Below, in pieces: positions 1 through 8,610 of a stretch of DNA of 64,000 bases; the first letter of the stretch is position 1; the number at the start of each line of letters is the position of its first letter. Location of the stretch: positions 186,001 to 250,000 of the forward strand of contig CAWASE010000013.1 of NCBI GenBank assembly GCA_963784675.1, in the 5' to 3' direction. The notes below the pieces were generated by a model. The model did no database searches. It saw only the letters and a program-made list of their open reading frames with translations, and was not told where the DNA came from. The position numbers and the translations under genes are program-made. This DNA comes from SCTD01 sp963784675 (lineage in GTDB: Bacteria > Actinomycetota > Actinomycetes > Mycobacteriales > SCTD01).

Positions 1-2
1 TC

Positions 3-329
3 ACCCACGTCGACTCGCGGGCCCACCACGATGCGCTGCGACGCTGGGTGCGGGACGGGCAGCTGCCCAGCACCCCCGAGGTCGCCGACGACGCAGCGCT
101 GCGAACGGCGCGCGCCGAGCGGCGGCTGGCGGCCTGGCTGCACCGGCACGGCCACGCGGAGGCGGCGGAGCGGCACTTCGCTGCGGCGGTGGCGGCGGCG
201 CCGCTGGACTTCACGATCGCGCGGGCCTCGATGCCGCTGCGCGGCCAGGACCCTTTCGGCACCGAGTTCTTCGAGCTCTGGGAGCAGTGGAACCAGGCGG
301 GACGTCCGGGCTACACCCCGACGACCTGA
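3..329 (+). CDS. Thioredoxin/TlpA-like redoxin family protein, C-terminal part (5' end outside window)
   Basis: The frame is open from the first bases of the window, so this is the 3' end of a longer gene. The visible part of about 108 residues is hydrophilic and ends with a TIRRAAMPLRG-like stretch (here ASMPLRGQDPFG) followed by an aromatic FELWEQW segment. I recognise this as the tail of actinobacterial TlpA/AhpC-TSA type redoxins. The redox-active CxxC would lie upstream and cannot be checked. It converges with the P450 gene on the other strand and the two overlap by 19 bp. Family assignment rests only on the tail. Confidence 0.6.
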   Translation, partial: THVDSRAHHDALRRWVRDGQLPSTPEVADDAALRTARAERRLAAWLHRHGHAEAAERHFAAAVAAAPLDFTIARASMPLRGQDPFGTEFFELWEQWNQAGRPGYTPTT

Positions 330-1595
330 CGCCGGGTGTAGCGCACGCGCACCGGCCCGGAGGCGCGGGACACCCCACCGATCTGCTGCTTTCGCGGCTG
401 CACGTCGGTGAACAGCGGCTCCAGGTCGTAGGCCTCGAGCAGGCGCCGGACCGCGATGCGGATCGCGGTGATGGAGAAGCGGGCGGCCGGGCAGGTGTGC
501 CACTTGTGCCCGAAGGTGCTGACGAGCTCTTTCGCCGGCAGCTCGACGGTGAGCCTGCGCTGGCGGTAGTGCTCGGGATCGAACTGCTCGAGCCCGGGCG
601 CGGCCGTGGTGTTGAGCACCGACAGCATGGTGGTGAGGAAGGCGCCGGGCTCGACCCGGTAGGTGCGGGTGCCGTCGTCGATCTCCACCGGACGCAGCAC
701 CTGCCGCAGCGTGAGGGAGCGCTGCGCGATGCGGATGGACTCGTTGGCGCACTGCTCCAGCAACGTGTCGTCCCCGGCGCGCACCCGGGCCAGCAGCTCA
801 GGGCGCTGCAGCAGGTGCACCAGCGTCCAGGACAGGGCTGCGTACAGGTTGGACAGCGACCCGAGGTGGATGAGGGCGAAGTCGCGGGCGATGCCCTGGG
901 TCCGGGCCGGTTCGGGTCGTCCTGCCAGGCCTGGGCGATGTCGGCCAGGAAGCCGGACGGCTCACCAGCGCGCAGGACCTCGCCCACGATCCGGTCGACG
1001 GCCAGCATCGCCGCCTTCTCCGCGCGCTGCTTGGTCGCGGCCGTCCGGAACGCCTGCACCGGCCGGACGAAAGACTCGGCCGAGTCCATCGCGTCCAGCA
1101 GCGGGGTCAGCTCGGACAGGCGCGCCGCCATCGCGGGCCCGCCCCACGACTGCAGGCCGAGCCGGTGCGCGACCTGGCGCATCTGAGTGAAGATCTCGAA
1201 CACGCCGGAGCGTCCGAGGCTGGCCAGGTCGGCGGTCATCGCGTCGTCGAGCGCGCCCAGGTAGGACTCGGTGAGGTCTCGTCCGAACAGCTGGTGCGGG
1301 GTGACGCGACGCCCGACAGCAGCTCCTCGGGCATCTTGAACTTGATGAGCGTGTAGGTGGCCAGGCCGAAGCTGGCGTCCCGCTCCTGCTGGGCGTAGAG
1401 CGACTGCACCCCTTCCGGGGAGAACAGGCAGAGCAGCCGGAAGCCGAAAGCGTCAGTCAGGAAGGTGTTTCCGTGCCGCGCCCGGGCGCGGGTGAAGAAG
1501 GCCGTCGGGTCACGCAGCAGAGGGAGGCCGGCGCCGACGCGGGGCAGTCCCCGCACGGCGGGCGGCAGGGGCGTGACGGCAGGCAGCGCGGACAT
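311..1595 (-). pseudogene. Cytochrome P450, interrupted by two single-base frameshifts
   Basis: A heme-thiolate monooxygenase spread over three frames. The N-terminal part (from ATG 1595) has the proline-rich start of soluble bacterial P450s. The middle part carries helix-rich sequence, and the C-terminal frame holds the heme-ligand loop FGHKWHTCPAARF with the proximal cysteine. The frame is lost near 1312 (one base missing: the expected RRVTPHQLFGRDL is readable in the next frame) and near 905. Repaired length is about 425 aa, normal for the family. A -10 box TAGGTT lies exactly 6 nt upstream of the ATG, so the mRNA is probably leaderless. Substrate unknown. Because neighbouring genes also carry single-base indels, sequencing error is as likely as true decay. 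Confidence 0.8.
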
Positions 1596-1601
1596 GGCGG
1601 C

Positions 1602-1607
1602 AACCTA
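1602..1607 (-). promoter_or_regulatory. -10 box of the P450 gene (leaderless type)
   Basis: TAGGTT on the minus strand is followed by 6 nt and then the ATG at 1595. The same 6-nt spacing recurs at several other genes in this window, which supports the start choice. No good -35 was identified. Confidence 0.45.
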
Positions 1608-1652
1608 CGCGCGGCGTTCACCGACCGGGCGCGACGTCCCGGACAGCGGACC

Positions 1653-2408
1653 TCAGCCGGTCAGGTCGGCGTGCATCTCCCACACGAGCACCTCGCCGTC
1701 GGCGTCGGCCGCGAGGCGGCGGGCCCCTGCCTTGGTGAGCCGGACGGCGTCGCCTTCGGCGAGCGACCCGACCCCTTCGAGCTCGACGCTGCCCACCGCG
1801 ACGAACAGGTGCACGAAGGGGGCGTCCGGCAGCGTGACGGTGTCACCGGCTGCGAGGCGCCCCGCGTGCAGCACCGCGTCCTGCTGCCCGATGCGGATCG
1901 CGGCGTCGTCGCCCGGACGTCCCGAGGCGACCGGCACCAGCGTCCCGGCGAGGTCCGCGTCGGAGATCTCCCGCTGCTCGTAGCCGGGCGTGCGGTCGCT
2001 GCCGTCGGGCGCCACCCACATCTGCACGAAGCGCACGTCCTGCTGCGCCCTGGTGGCATCGGCGCGGTAGGCGTCGTTCTGCTCGGAGTGCAGGATGCCG
2101 GTGCCGGCGCTCATCCGCTGCGCCAGGCCGGGGTAGACGACGCCGTGGTGGCCACCGGAGTCCTGGTGGACGAGCGAGCCGCGCAGCACCCAGGTGACGA
2201 TCTCGACGTCGCGGTGCGGGTGGTCGGGAAGCCGCCGCCGGGGCGCAGGACGTCGTCGTTGACGACCAGCAGCAGCCCGTGCGAGGTGCGCGTCGGGTCG
2301 TAGTGCCGGCCGTACGAGAAGGTCGACCGGCTGTCGAGGTGCGCCGTGCGCGTGCGGAACCGCTGGGCGGCGGGCGGCACGCGGACGCCGGGGCAGCTCG
2401 ATCGTCAC
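1653..2408 (-). pseudogene. Pirin family protein, two compensating frameshifts
   Basis: A bicupin pirin-like protein of about 250 aa. The core reads YGRHYDPTRTSHGLLLVVNDD, then HPHRDVEIVTWVL and MSAGTGILHSEQND, which hold the His/Glu metal ligands of pirins (some members act as quercetinases, others as transcription cofactors). Starting from GTG 2408, an extra C in a C-run near 2394 moves the frame, and a missing base near 2222 (the expected THPHRD reads TTRTA) moves it back, so the last two thirds are in the starting frame. The gene follows the YceI gene by 16 bp on the same strand, so they are probably cotranscribed. Function cannot be narrowed beyond the family. Confidence 0.8.
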
Positions 2409-2424
2409 GTCGGCAGAGCGTGCG

Positions 2425-2987
2425 TCAGGCCGTCTTGACGGCCGAGACCTCGAACTCGAGCATGATCTTCTCGCCGATCAGGACGCCGCCGGTCTCCAGG
2501 CCGGCGTTGTAGCTGACGCCCCAGTCCTTGCGGTTGATCGACGACCGAGCCCTCGAAGCCGACGCGCGTGTTGCCGAAGGGGTCCTTGGCGGTGCCCTCG
2601 TAGCTGAAGGGGACCGTGACCGGCCTGGTCGATGCCCTTGATGGTGAGGTCGCCGTCGACCTCGAAGCCCTCGCCGCTCCGGCGCGCTGCGGTCGAGGCG
2701 AAGGTGATCGTCGGGAACTGCTCCATGGCGAAGAAGTCGTTGCTGCGCAGGTGGTCGTCGCGCTGGGCGTTGCGGGTGTCGACGCTGGTCGGCCTGGATG
2801 GTGACGGTGGCGGTGGAGCGGCGTGAGGTCGTCGCCGTCGAGGACGGCGGTGCCCTCGAACTCGTTGAAGGCGCCGCGGACCTTGGTCACCATCGCGTGG
2901 CGGGCGACGAAGCCGATGCGGGTGTGGGTGGGGTCCAGGGTGTAGCTGCCGGTGAGGGCGGAGCAGCGTGGGGGCGGCGGTGGTCAT
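2425..2987 (-). pseudogene. YceI family protein, multiple frameshifts
   Basis: Reassembling the frames gives a YceI-like lipid-binding lipocalin-fold protein of about 185 aa. It starts MTTAAPTLLRP at ATG 2987 (GGAG upstream), continues MVTKVRGAFNEFEGTAVLDG, NAQRDDHLRSNDFFAMEQFP, DLTIKGI and PFSYEGTAKDPFGNTRVGFEG, and ends SAVKTA-stop at 2425. At least five single-base indels are needed, mostly extra C on this strand (for example near 2820 and 2790). No signal peptide is visible, so this would be a cytoplasmic YceI, common in actinomycetes. It is divergent from a MarR-type gene, a frequent pairing of a stress-induced yceI with its repressor. The density of indels argues for poor sequence rather than natural decay. 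Confidence 0.8.
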
Positions 2988-3010
2988 GGAGGCTCCTCGG
3001 AGAGGGGTAG

Positions 3011-3069
3011 TTGACGTGTCATCGACACAGTGCCGCAGGTTGGATGACAGTCAACCGCCCGGTTAGGAT
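3011..3069 (+). promoter_or_regulatory. Divergent yceI/marR control region with two related half-sites and a promoter
   Basis: TTGACGTGTCATCGACA (3011-3027) and TTGGATGACAGTCAA (3040-3054, whose reverse complement reads TTGACTGTCATCCAA) are similar motifs facing each other. A plus-strand promoter can be read as -35 TTGGAT (3040-3045) and -10 TAGGAT (3064-3069). That -10 ends 6 nt before the MarR ATG. A regulator bound at the motifs would cover both divergent promoters. The sites are seen; binding by the neighbouring MarR is inferred. Confidence 0.45.
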
Positions 3070-3075
3070 GAAGCC

Positions 3076-3558
3076 ATGACGCGCTGGCTGGACGACGACG
3101 AGCAGCAGGCCTGGCGGGCCTGGCTGCACGCGCACAGCGCCTCGACGCCCACCTCGCCCGGGAGATGCAGGACGACGCCGACATGTCGATGCAGCGACTT
3201 CGCGGTGCTGGTGTGCCTGTCCGAGGCCGAGCACGGCGCGGCTGCGCGCCTTCGAGCTGGGCAGCGGCCCTGAACTGGGAGAAGTGCCGGCTGTCGCACC
3301 ATGTGAGCCGGATGGAGGGCGCGGTCTGGTCGACCGGCGCGACTGCGGGTCCGACGGCCGGGGAGCGTTCGTGGCGGTCACCCCGGCGGGGCGTCGCCGC
3401 TCTGCAGGGCGCCGCGCCGGCGCACGCCGAGGCGGTGCGGCAGGCGTTCTTCGACCGGCTCAGCCGCGAGCAGGTCCAGGCGATGACGGCGATCTGCACC
3501 TCCGTCCTGGACGGTCTGGTCGCGCCCTGCGCCGTTGCCGCGCAGGAGTCGCACTTGA
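3076..3558 (+). pseudogene. MarR-family winged-helix regulator, multiple frameshifts
   Basis: Pieces of one MarR-type repressor lie in three frames: MTRWLDDDEQQAWRAWLHAH, then FAVLVCLSEAE, LNWEKCRLSHHVSRMEGRGL (recognition helix and wing), RRDCGSDGRGAFVAVTPAG, and a C-terminal dimerisation stretch VRQAFFDRLSREQVQAMTAI. Repaired length is about 155 aa, typical for the family. Four or more indels are needed. The exact 3' end is uncertain because the frame used by the C-terminal part runs on into the next gene; a stop in another frame lies at 3556-3558. Divergence from the YceI gene suggests it regulates that gene and itself. Confidence 0.7.
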
Positions 3559-3566
3559 CATGTGAC

Positions 3567-5438
3567 ATGGCTGATGTCACGTTGTCGCCGATGGACCTCC
3601 GCCTCCCTGTAGAACACGTTGCCGTTCCTGTGCTTGCCGGTCCGCCCGCGGGCGGGGCCGCCCTGCACGAGGTGATCGGCGCGACCGCCGGGGTGGGGGT
3701 CGTGACGTTGCTGCTGCTCGGCCTGGCGATCGCGCACCGCACCCGCCGCACCACCGTGCTGGTGCGGCTGGCCGAGGCGCTCGGCCGCCGCACCGGGCGT
3801 CCCGGCTGGGCGGCCCTGCCGACGCTGCTGACCACCGCCTCGCTGCTGACGGCGCTGTTCGGGATGCTCTGGGACATCTCCCTGCACATCGGCGAGGGCC
3901 GCGACGAGGGCCCGCTGGCCAACCCGGCGCACTACTTCATCCTCGTCGGGCTGTTCCTGGTGTTCACCGCCGGCATGACTCGCGGTGGTGCTCCCGCTGC
4001 GACGTCGATCCCGGTCCGGCGTCGGTGCGCATCACCCGGACCTGGCGGGCGCCGGTCGGCGGTCTGCTCATCGCGGGCGCCGGCTTCTACGCCCTGCTGG
4101 GCTTCCCGCTGGACGACGTCTGGCACCGCCTGTTCGGGCAGGACGTCACGCTGTGGGGGCCGACGCACCTGATGCTCATCACCGGCGCCGGCCTGTCGCT
4201 GGTCGGGCAGCTGGTGCTGGACCGCGAGGGCGCCGCCGTCACCCGGGCGGACCGGCCGCCACCGACCGACGCACCGTGGTCGCGGGCTGCGGCTGCTGCA
4301 GACCAGCGCGTTCGGCGGCTGCTGATCGGGTTGTCGGTGTTCCAGGCCGAGTTCGACTTCGGTGTCCCGCAGTTCAGGCTCGTGCTCGAGCCGATGATGA
4401 TCGCCGGCGCCGCAGCGCTGGCCCTGGTCGCGGCGCGCCTGGTCGGCGGCCGCGGCACCGCGTCGGCGCGGCCGTGTTCTTCCTCGTGCTCCGCGGCGGC
4501 ATGGCGGTCGTGTCGGCCCGGTGCTCGGCGAACCCACCCCCGCGATGCCGCTCTACCTGGGCTCGGCGCTGCTGGTGGAGGCGCTCGCCTTCACGCCGCT
4601 GCTGCTCGGCCGGCCGCTGCGTTCGGCGCCGTCGCCGGCCTGGTCGTCGGCACGGTCGGCAGCGCCTCGAGGCCGGCTGGTCGTTCCTGGTGATGCCGTT
4701 GCCCTGGACCCCCGACGTCTGGGCCGAGGGGCTGCTGATGGCCTCCGCCGTCGCCGTCGCCGCAGGCCTGTGCGGCGCCCTGCTGGCACTGGGGCTCAGG
4801 GCAGGCTGCCTCGGCCGCGGCTGTCGCGCCCGGTGCTGGTCGCCTCGGTGCTGGTGCTGGCCGGCGTCGCCGCCAACGGTCTGCTGGCCACCGTGCCGAC
4901 GGCGCAGGCCGAGCTCGCCCTGACCCCCGCCGGCGCCGGCACCGTGACCGTCCAGGCCCGGCTCACCCCCGCGCCCGCCGGCCCGGCCTGGGTGCAGGTC
5001 ACCGCCTGGCAGGGTGGCGGGCTGGTCGTCGACCGGCTCGAGCGCACCGGTCCGGGCACCTACCGCTCGACGGTGCCCGTCCCGGTCACCGGTACGTGGA
5101 AGACGCTGCTGCGCGTGCACGACGGACGCGAGCTCGCGGCCGCGCCGATCTTCCTGCCGGCGGACGCCGAGATCGGGGCCACCGAGGTACCGGCCGCCGC
5201 GCGGGCCACGCGCCCGCTCGTCCCGGAGATCACCCTGCTGCAGCGCGAACGGGCGCTGGACGTGCCCGGCTGGCTGTGGGCCCTGTCGTCCCTGGTCGTG
5301 CTCGCCTGTTCCCTGGCCCTGGTGGCCGGTCTGTCGTGGGGCGTCGGCCGGCTCTCCCGGCGGGTCGGCGACCGTGCTGCTGCTCGCGGCCCTCATGTGG
5401 CGCGACCGTCGGGAGCGGGACTGAGCCCGGCGCGGTAG
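3567..5438 (+). pseudogene. Large polytopic membrane protein with YtkA-like C-terminal extracellular domain, many frameshifts
   Basis: A membrane protein of about 610-620 aa when the frames are joined. Hydrophobic helices are visible from the N-terminus (IGATAGVGVVTLLLLGLAIA) through repeated segments (ALFGMLWDISLHI, THLMLITGAGLSL, AGAAALALVAARL, FFLVLRGGMAV, YLGSALLVEALAF, LVASVLVLAGVAANG). A soluble beta-rich part follows (LTPAGAGTVTVQARLTP to GTWKTLLRVHDGREL) resembling YtkA/FixH-type domains, then a last helix (WALSSLVVLACSLALVAGL). I count at least seven frame changes (about 3983, 4010, 4458, 4522, 4630, 4670, 4808). Start may be ATG 3567 or 3591. I do not recognise a characterised family; a role in metal or redox handling at the membrane is only a guess from the YtkA-like tail. 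Confidence 0.55.
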
Positions 5439-5452
5439 GGGAGAGTGGGGTG

Positions 5453-6220
5453 ATGGTCGCCCCGCCCCCCGCCTCGGACGAGCTGACCGTCGACCAGCTG
5501 GCGTCGCGGGTGGGCATGACGGTGCGCAACGTCCGGGCGTACGCCGCGCGCGGGCTGCTGCCCCCGCCGCGGCTGGTCGGCCGCACCGGCTTCTACGGAC
5601 CGCCGCACGTCGACCGGCTGCGCACCGTGCAGGACCTCGTCGCGGAGGGGTACACGCTGGCGGCCGTCCAGCGGGTGCTGCAGGACGAGCCGGCGACCGG
5701 CTCGGCAGGGGTGCTGGCGGTGTCGCGCGCGCTGCTCGCGCCGTGGCAGCCGGACCCGCCGGAGGAGACGGACCTGGACGCCATCGCGGCGCGTGCCGGC
5801 AGCGACGACGTCGCGCAGGTGGCGCACGTCGTCGAGCAGCTCACGGCGCTCGGGCTGGTCGAGCCGCTGGCCGGGTCGCGGCTGCGGGTGCTGGACCCCG
5901 CCCTGCTCGACGCCGGGGTGCGCGGGGTGCGGCTGGGCCTGCCGGCGGAGGCGCTGATGCTCGCCCAGACCCAGGTCATCGAGCTCGTCGAACGGGCCGC
6001 GCAGGTGTACGTCCAGATGTTCGTGAGCACCGTCTGGCAGGACTTCCTGGACGACGGCGCGCCCGCCGACGGGCTCGAGCAGGTGCAGGCCCAGGTCGAG
6101 GGCCTGCCCCCCGTCGCGGCGCAGGCGCTGCTGGCGAGCTTCCGGACGGCGATGGCCGCCGCTGTCGCGAAGGCGATCGACGACGACCTCGTCGCCGCGC
6201 TGACCGGCACGCCGGACTGA
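5453..6220 (+). CDS. MerR-family transcriptional regulator
   Basis: A 255-aa regulator. The N-terminal HTH_MerR domain (LTVDQLASRVGMTVRNVRAY, then LLPPPRLVGRTGFYG) is followed by the leucine-rich linker helix (LRTVQDLVAEGYTLAAVQ) and a large helical C-terminal part without the cysteines of metal-sensing MerR proteins. The longer C-terminus suggests a different, unidentified effector. ATG 5453 is preceded by a purine-rich GGGGAGAGTGGGG; an in-frame GTG at 5450 is an alternative. It lies 38 bp upstream of the MauE-like operon on the same strand, but that operon has its own -10, so regulatory linkage is only suggested by position. Confidence 0.85.
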   Translation: MVAPPPASDELTVDQLASRVGMTVRNVRAYAARGLLPPPRLVGRTGFYGPPHVDRLRTVQDLVAEGYTLAAVQRVLQDEPATGSAGVLAVSRALLAPWQPDPPEETDLDAIAARAGSDDVAQVAHVVEQLTALGLVEPLAGSRLRVLDPALLDAGVRGVRLGLPAEALMLAQTQVIELVERAAQVYVQMFVSTVWQDFLDDGAPADGLEQVQAQVEGLPPVAAQALLASFRTAMAAAVAKAIDDDLVAALTGTPD

Positions 6221-6245
6221 GCCGGTCCGAGCGGTGGACCTCGCC

Positions 6246-6251
6246 TACCCT
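6246..6251 (+). promoter_or_regulatory. -10 box of the MauE/thioredoxin/Cys-rich operon (leaderless type)
   Basis: TACCCT followed by 6 nt and the ATG at 6258. This supports the start at 6258 rather than the upstream in-frame GTG at 6234, and makes the operon promoter independent of the merR gene. Confidence 0.5.
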
Positions 6252-6257
6252 CGCAGC

Positions 6258-6773
6258 ATGGACGCCGTCGCCGGGCCCTTCCTGGCGGCCGCCAGCCTGC
6301 TGGTCGCCGCCGGCGCCGGCAAGGTCCTCGACCCGCAGCCGCTGGTGCGCGCGCTGCGCTCGGCCCGGCTGCCGGCGACGCCGTCGCTGGTGCGCGTCTT
6401 CGCCCTCGGCGAGGTGCTGCTGGGGCTGCTCGCCGTCGTCACCGGGGCTCGCGCCGCCGCCGTCGGGGTGGCGCTCTCCTACGCCGCGTTCAGCGGCTTC
6501 GTGCTGCTGGCCAGGCGTCGCGGCGGGGTGCTGGCGTCCTGCGGGTGCTTCGGCAAGGACGACACCCCGCCGACCATGACCCACGTGGTCGTCACCGCCG
6601 GGGCGGCCGGCTCCGCCGCGGCGGTCGCCGCGCGGCCGATCGGTGTGCTGACGGACGTGCTCGCCGGGCGTCCGGAGCTGGTGCTCGTGACGCTGGCGCT
6701 CACCGTGACCGCGTACCTGACGCTGGCACGCCTGCCGCTGCTCACCGCTGCCCGGGTCCGGAGCGCCGGGTGA
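6258..6773 (+). CDS. MauE/DoxX-like redox-associated membrane protein
   Basis: A 171-aa protein with four hydrophobic helices. The first (FLAAASLLVAAGAGKVLDP) ends in the GKxxDP-type motif of the MauE/DoxX superfamily. Between helices three and four lies CGCFGKDD, the paired-cysteine motif of MauE-like proteins. MauE in methylotrophs is needed for maturation of the disulfide-rich small subunit of methylamine dehydrogenase, together with the thioredoxin-like MauD. Here the next gene is thioredoxin-like and a cysteine-rich exported protein is encoded in the same operon, so a role as membrane electron carrier for disulfide formation or isomerisation outside the membrane is a good inference. Its stop overlaps the next start (GTGA). 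Confidence 0.8.
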   Translation: MDAVAGPFLAAASLLVAAGAGKVLDPQPLVRALRSARLPATPSLVRVFALGEVLLGLLAVVTGARAAAVGVALSYAAFSGFVLLARRRGGVLASCGCFGKDDTPPTMTHVVVTAGAAGSAAAVAARPIGVLTDVLAGRPELVLVTLALTVTAYLTLARLPLLTAARVRSAG

Positions 6774-7453
6774 CCGCCGTCGTCGTCGCCCTCGCGGTGG
6801 CGGTGCTGCTGCTGGCGGTGCTCGTCGCCGGCCTGCTGCGCAGCCACGCCGAGATCCTCAAGGCCCTGCACGACCTCGGGGCCGGCCTGGAGCTGGACCG
6901 GGAACGCGGCCCCGTCTCCGTCACGATCGACGGCGTCCGCACACCCCGCACCTCGGGCGCGCAGGCCCCCGACGCGGTCAGCGGGAGCACCCTGGACGGG
7001 GAGAGCGTGTCGCTGTCGCTGACCGCCGGCGCCGACACCTTGGTGGCCTTCTTGTCCAGCGGTTGCTCTACCTGCCAGGCGTTCTGGGACGCCTTCGGTG
7101 ACGCGGACCTGCAGGTGCCCGGTGGCGCGCGCCTGGTCGTCGTCACCCGCAGCCTGGACGAGGAGAGCGAGAGCGCCCTCGTGGCGCGCGCCCCTGAGCA
7201 CGTCCCGGTGGTCGCGAGCAGCAGCACCTGGGAAGCCTTCGGCGTCCCCGGTTCGCCGTACTTCACCTATGTCGACGGCAGCGGACGCATCGTCGGCGAA
7301 GGGTCTGCGGCGACGTGGCCGGCCGTCAGCACGCTGATGGGGCAGGCCCACGCCGACGACGCCCATCGCGAGGGCCGGCTCTCGCGCGAGCAGCGCGACG
7401 ACGCCGCCCTGTCGGCGGCCGGCATCCGGCCCGGACACGGCAGCCTGCGGTGA
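6770..7453 (+). CDS. Membrane-anchored thioredoxin-like protein (MauD/TlpA-like)
   Basis: 227 aa. One N-terminal transmembrane helix (VVVALAVAVLLLAVLVAGLL) anchors it with the rest outside the cytoplasm. A thioredoxin-fold domain follows, with the active-site motif SSGCSTCQAFW (CxxC, about residue 100) and a cis-proline region GVPGSPYFTYVD. This architecture matches MauD, the partner of MauE. GTG start overlaps the mauE-like stop by 4 bp, so the two are translationally coupled. Likely role: reduce or isomerise disulfides in the cysteine-rich protein encoded at the end of the operon. The role is inferred from context and from the methylamine dehydrogenase system; the enzyme itself is not recognised as a named protein. 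Confidence 0.8.
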   Translation: MTAVVVALAVAVLLLAVLVAGLLRSHAEILKALHDLGAGLELDRERGPVSVTIDGVRTPRTSGAQAPDAVSGSTLDGESVSLSLTAGADTLVAFLSSGCSTCQAFWDAFGDADLQVPGGARLVVVTRSLDEESESALVARAPEHVPVVASSSTWEAFGVPGSPYFTYVDGSGRIVGEGSAATWPAVSTLMGQAHADDAHREGRLSREQRDDAALSAAGIRPGHGSLR

Positions 7454-7466
7454 CCCCGTCCCGGCG

Positions 7467-7544
7467 ATGACCGAGCCGCTGCTGCTCGCCGTCGGGCTGT
7501 CGCTGGCCGCCGTCGCCGCCCTGCGCGCCACCTGGAGCCCTTGA
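7467..7544 (+). CDS. Candidate 25-aa single-helix membrane peptide
   Basis: ATG 7467 opens a 25-codon frame that is almost entirely one hydrophobic helix (LLLAVGLSLAAVAALRATW) and stops at 7542-7544, ten bases before the next gene. It fills the only gap between the thioredoxin-like gene and the following membrane gene. No strong ribosome-binding site precedes it. It could be a small membrane subunit of the redox system or a chance frame in GC-rich DNA. Confidence 0.35.
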   Translation: MTEPLLLAVGLSLAAVAALRATWSP

Positions 7545-7553
7545 GGCGAGTCG

Positions 7554-8129
7554 ATGCTCACGAGCATCACCCCGCTCGGCGAGCGGGGAAGGGGACAGCG
7601 GTGGCCGGTGACGATCACGGCGTACGCACTGGGCTGCCTGCTCGGCGGGGCGACGACCGGTGCGCTGTTCGGCGCGCTCGGCTCGGCGCTGCCGCGGCTG
7701 CCGGTGCTGCTGCTCGGCGGGCTGGCCTGCGGCGCCGCCGCGGTCGCCGACACGGTCCTGCACCCGGTGCCGGGTGGACACCGGCAGGTCGACGAGGACT
7801 GGCTCACGCGCTATCGCGGCTGGGTCTACGGAGGTGGCTTCGGCGTCCAGCTAGGACTCGGCCTGGTCACTGTCGTCACCAGCGCCGCCACGTACGCCGC
7901 CGTCGCCCTGATGCTGCTGACGCAGTCGCCGCTCGCCGGGATGCTGCTCGGGCTGGTCTTCGGCGGGGTGCGCAGCCTGCCCGCCCTCGCCCTGTTCCGG
8001 GTGCGCAGCCACTCCCGGCTGCGGGCCGTGGCCGCCCGCCTGCACGGGCTGGCCCGAGCCGGCTCGCGCCTGACGATCGGCTCGCTCGCTGTCGCGAGCG
8101 GGCTGCTCGTGGCAGGGTGGCTCTCATGA
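7554..8129 (+). CDS. Polytopic membrane protein of the MauE/Cys-rich operon, function unknown
   Basis: 191 aa with about five hydrophobic segments (GCLLGGATTGALFGALG, LPVLLLGGLACGAAAVAD, GLGLVTVVTSAATYAAVAL, PLAGMLLGLVFGGV, LTIGSLAVASGLLVAGWL). The central loop is charged (QVDEDWLTRYRGW), and the second half has an arginine-rich cytoplasmic loop (RVRSHSRLRAVAARLH). It contains no cysteine pair in its helices, so it is not an obvious DsbB/VKOR-type oxidase. ATG 7554 follows a GAGGCGAG stretch. I do not recognise the family. Its place inside the operon suggests it assists the thiol-redox pair or export of the cysteine-rich protein. Confidence 0.75.
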   Translation: MLTSITPLGERGRGQRWPVTITAYALGCLLGGATTGALFGALGSALPRLPVLLLGGLACGAAAVADTVLHPVPGGHRQVDEDWLTRYRGWVYGGGFGVQLGLGLVTVVTSAATYAAVALMLLTQSPLAGMLLGLVFGGVRSLPALALFRVRSHSRLRAVAARLHGLARAGSRLTIGSLAVASGLLVAGWLS

Positions 8130-8154
8130 GTGGGGCGTCTGCGGGACCGGTCGC

Positions 8155-8610
8155 GTGAGGCTGCAGCACGGCGGGATCACCGTCGACCTGCCGAGCGGCT
8201 GGGAAGCACGAGCCCGCACGCAGCCCGCCAGCGCGCCCGGCGCACGCGGCAACGTGCTGCTGCACGCCGCCACGGTCCCGCTGCCGGCCGCCCGGGGCGA
8301 CTTCGGCAGCGGCGTCGTCGAGACGCTGCGGGCCGACGACGTGTTCCTGTCCCTGTTCGAGTACGACCCCGCAGATGCTCACAAGGCCCTGTTCGCCGCG
8401 CACGGGCTGCCCAGACCGGCACCGTCGGACTTCTCCACCGCAGTGCTGCAGCGCACCCAGCTGGGGCACAGCGGCGCGCAGTTTTTCTTCCAGACCGCCG
8501 GCCGCGCCTTCTGCCTGCACGCTGTGCTCGGCAGCCACAGCCGCCGCGCAGCCGGCGCTCAGCGGGTCGGCGCTCTGCTCGCCCGCACCGCCGTCCAGGA
8601 GATCGCGTGA
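8155..8610 (+). CDS. Conserved-looking hypothetical protein, operon member
   Basis: 151 aa, soluble, no signal peptide. The start MRLQHGGITVDLPSGWEAR resembles the opening beta-strands of proteins annotated as PsbP-like or lipoprotein-type 'LPSGW' domains, and a FLSLFEYDP strand follows. One cysteine near the end. The GTG start follows a 10-codon frame at 8126-8158 and the gene ends in a GTGA overlap with the Cys-rich gene, so it is translated as part of the operon. Function unknown. Confidence 0.65.
   Translation: MRLQHGGITVDLPSGWEARARTQPASAPGARGNVLLHAATVPLPAARGDFGSGVVETLRADDVFLSLFEYDPADAHKALFAAHGLPRPAPSDFSTAVLQRTQLGHSGAQFFFQTAGRAFCLHAVLGSHSRRAAGAQRVGALLARTAVQEIA

Noticed and set aside
287..1186. 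Long plus-strand frame opposite the P450
   Set aside because: Composition is a GC-driven mirror of the minus-strand P450, which has clear family motifs including the heme-ligand cysteine loop.
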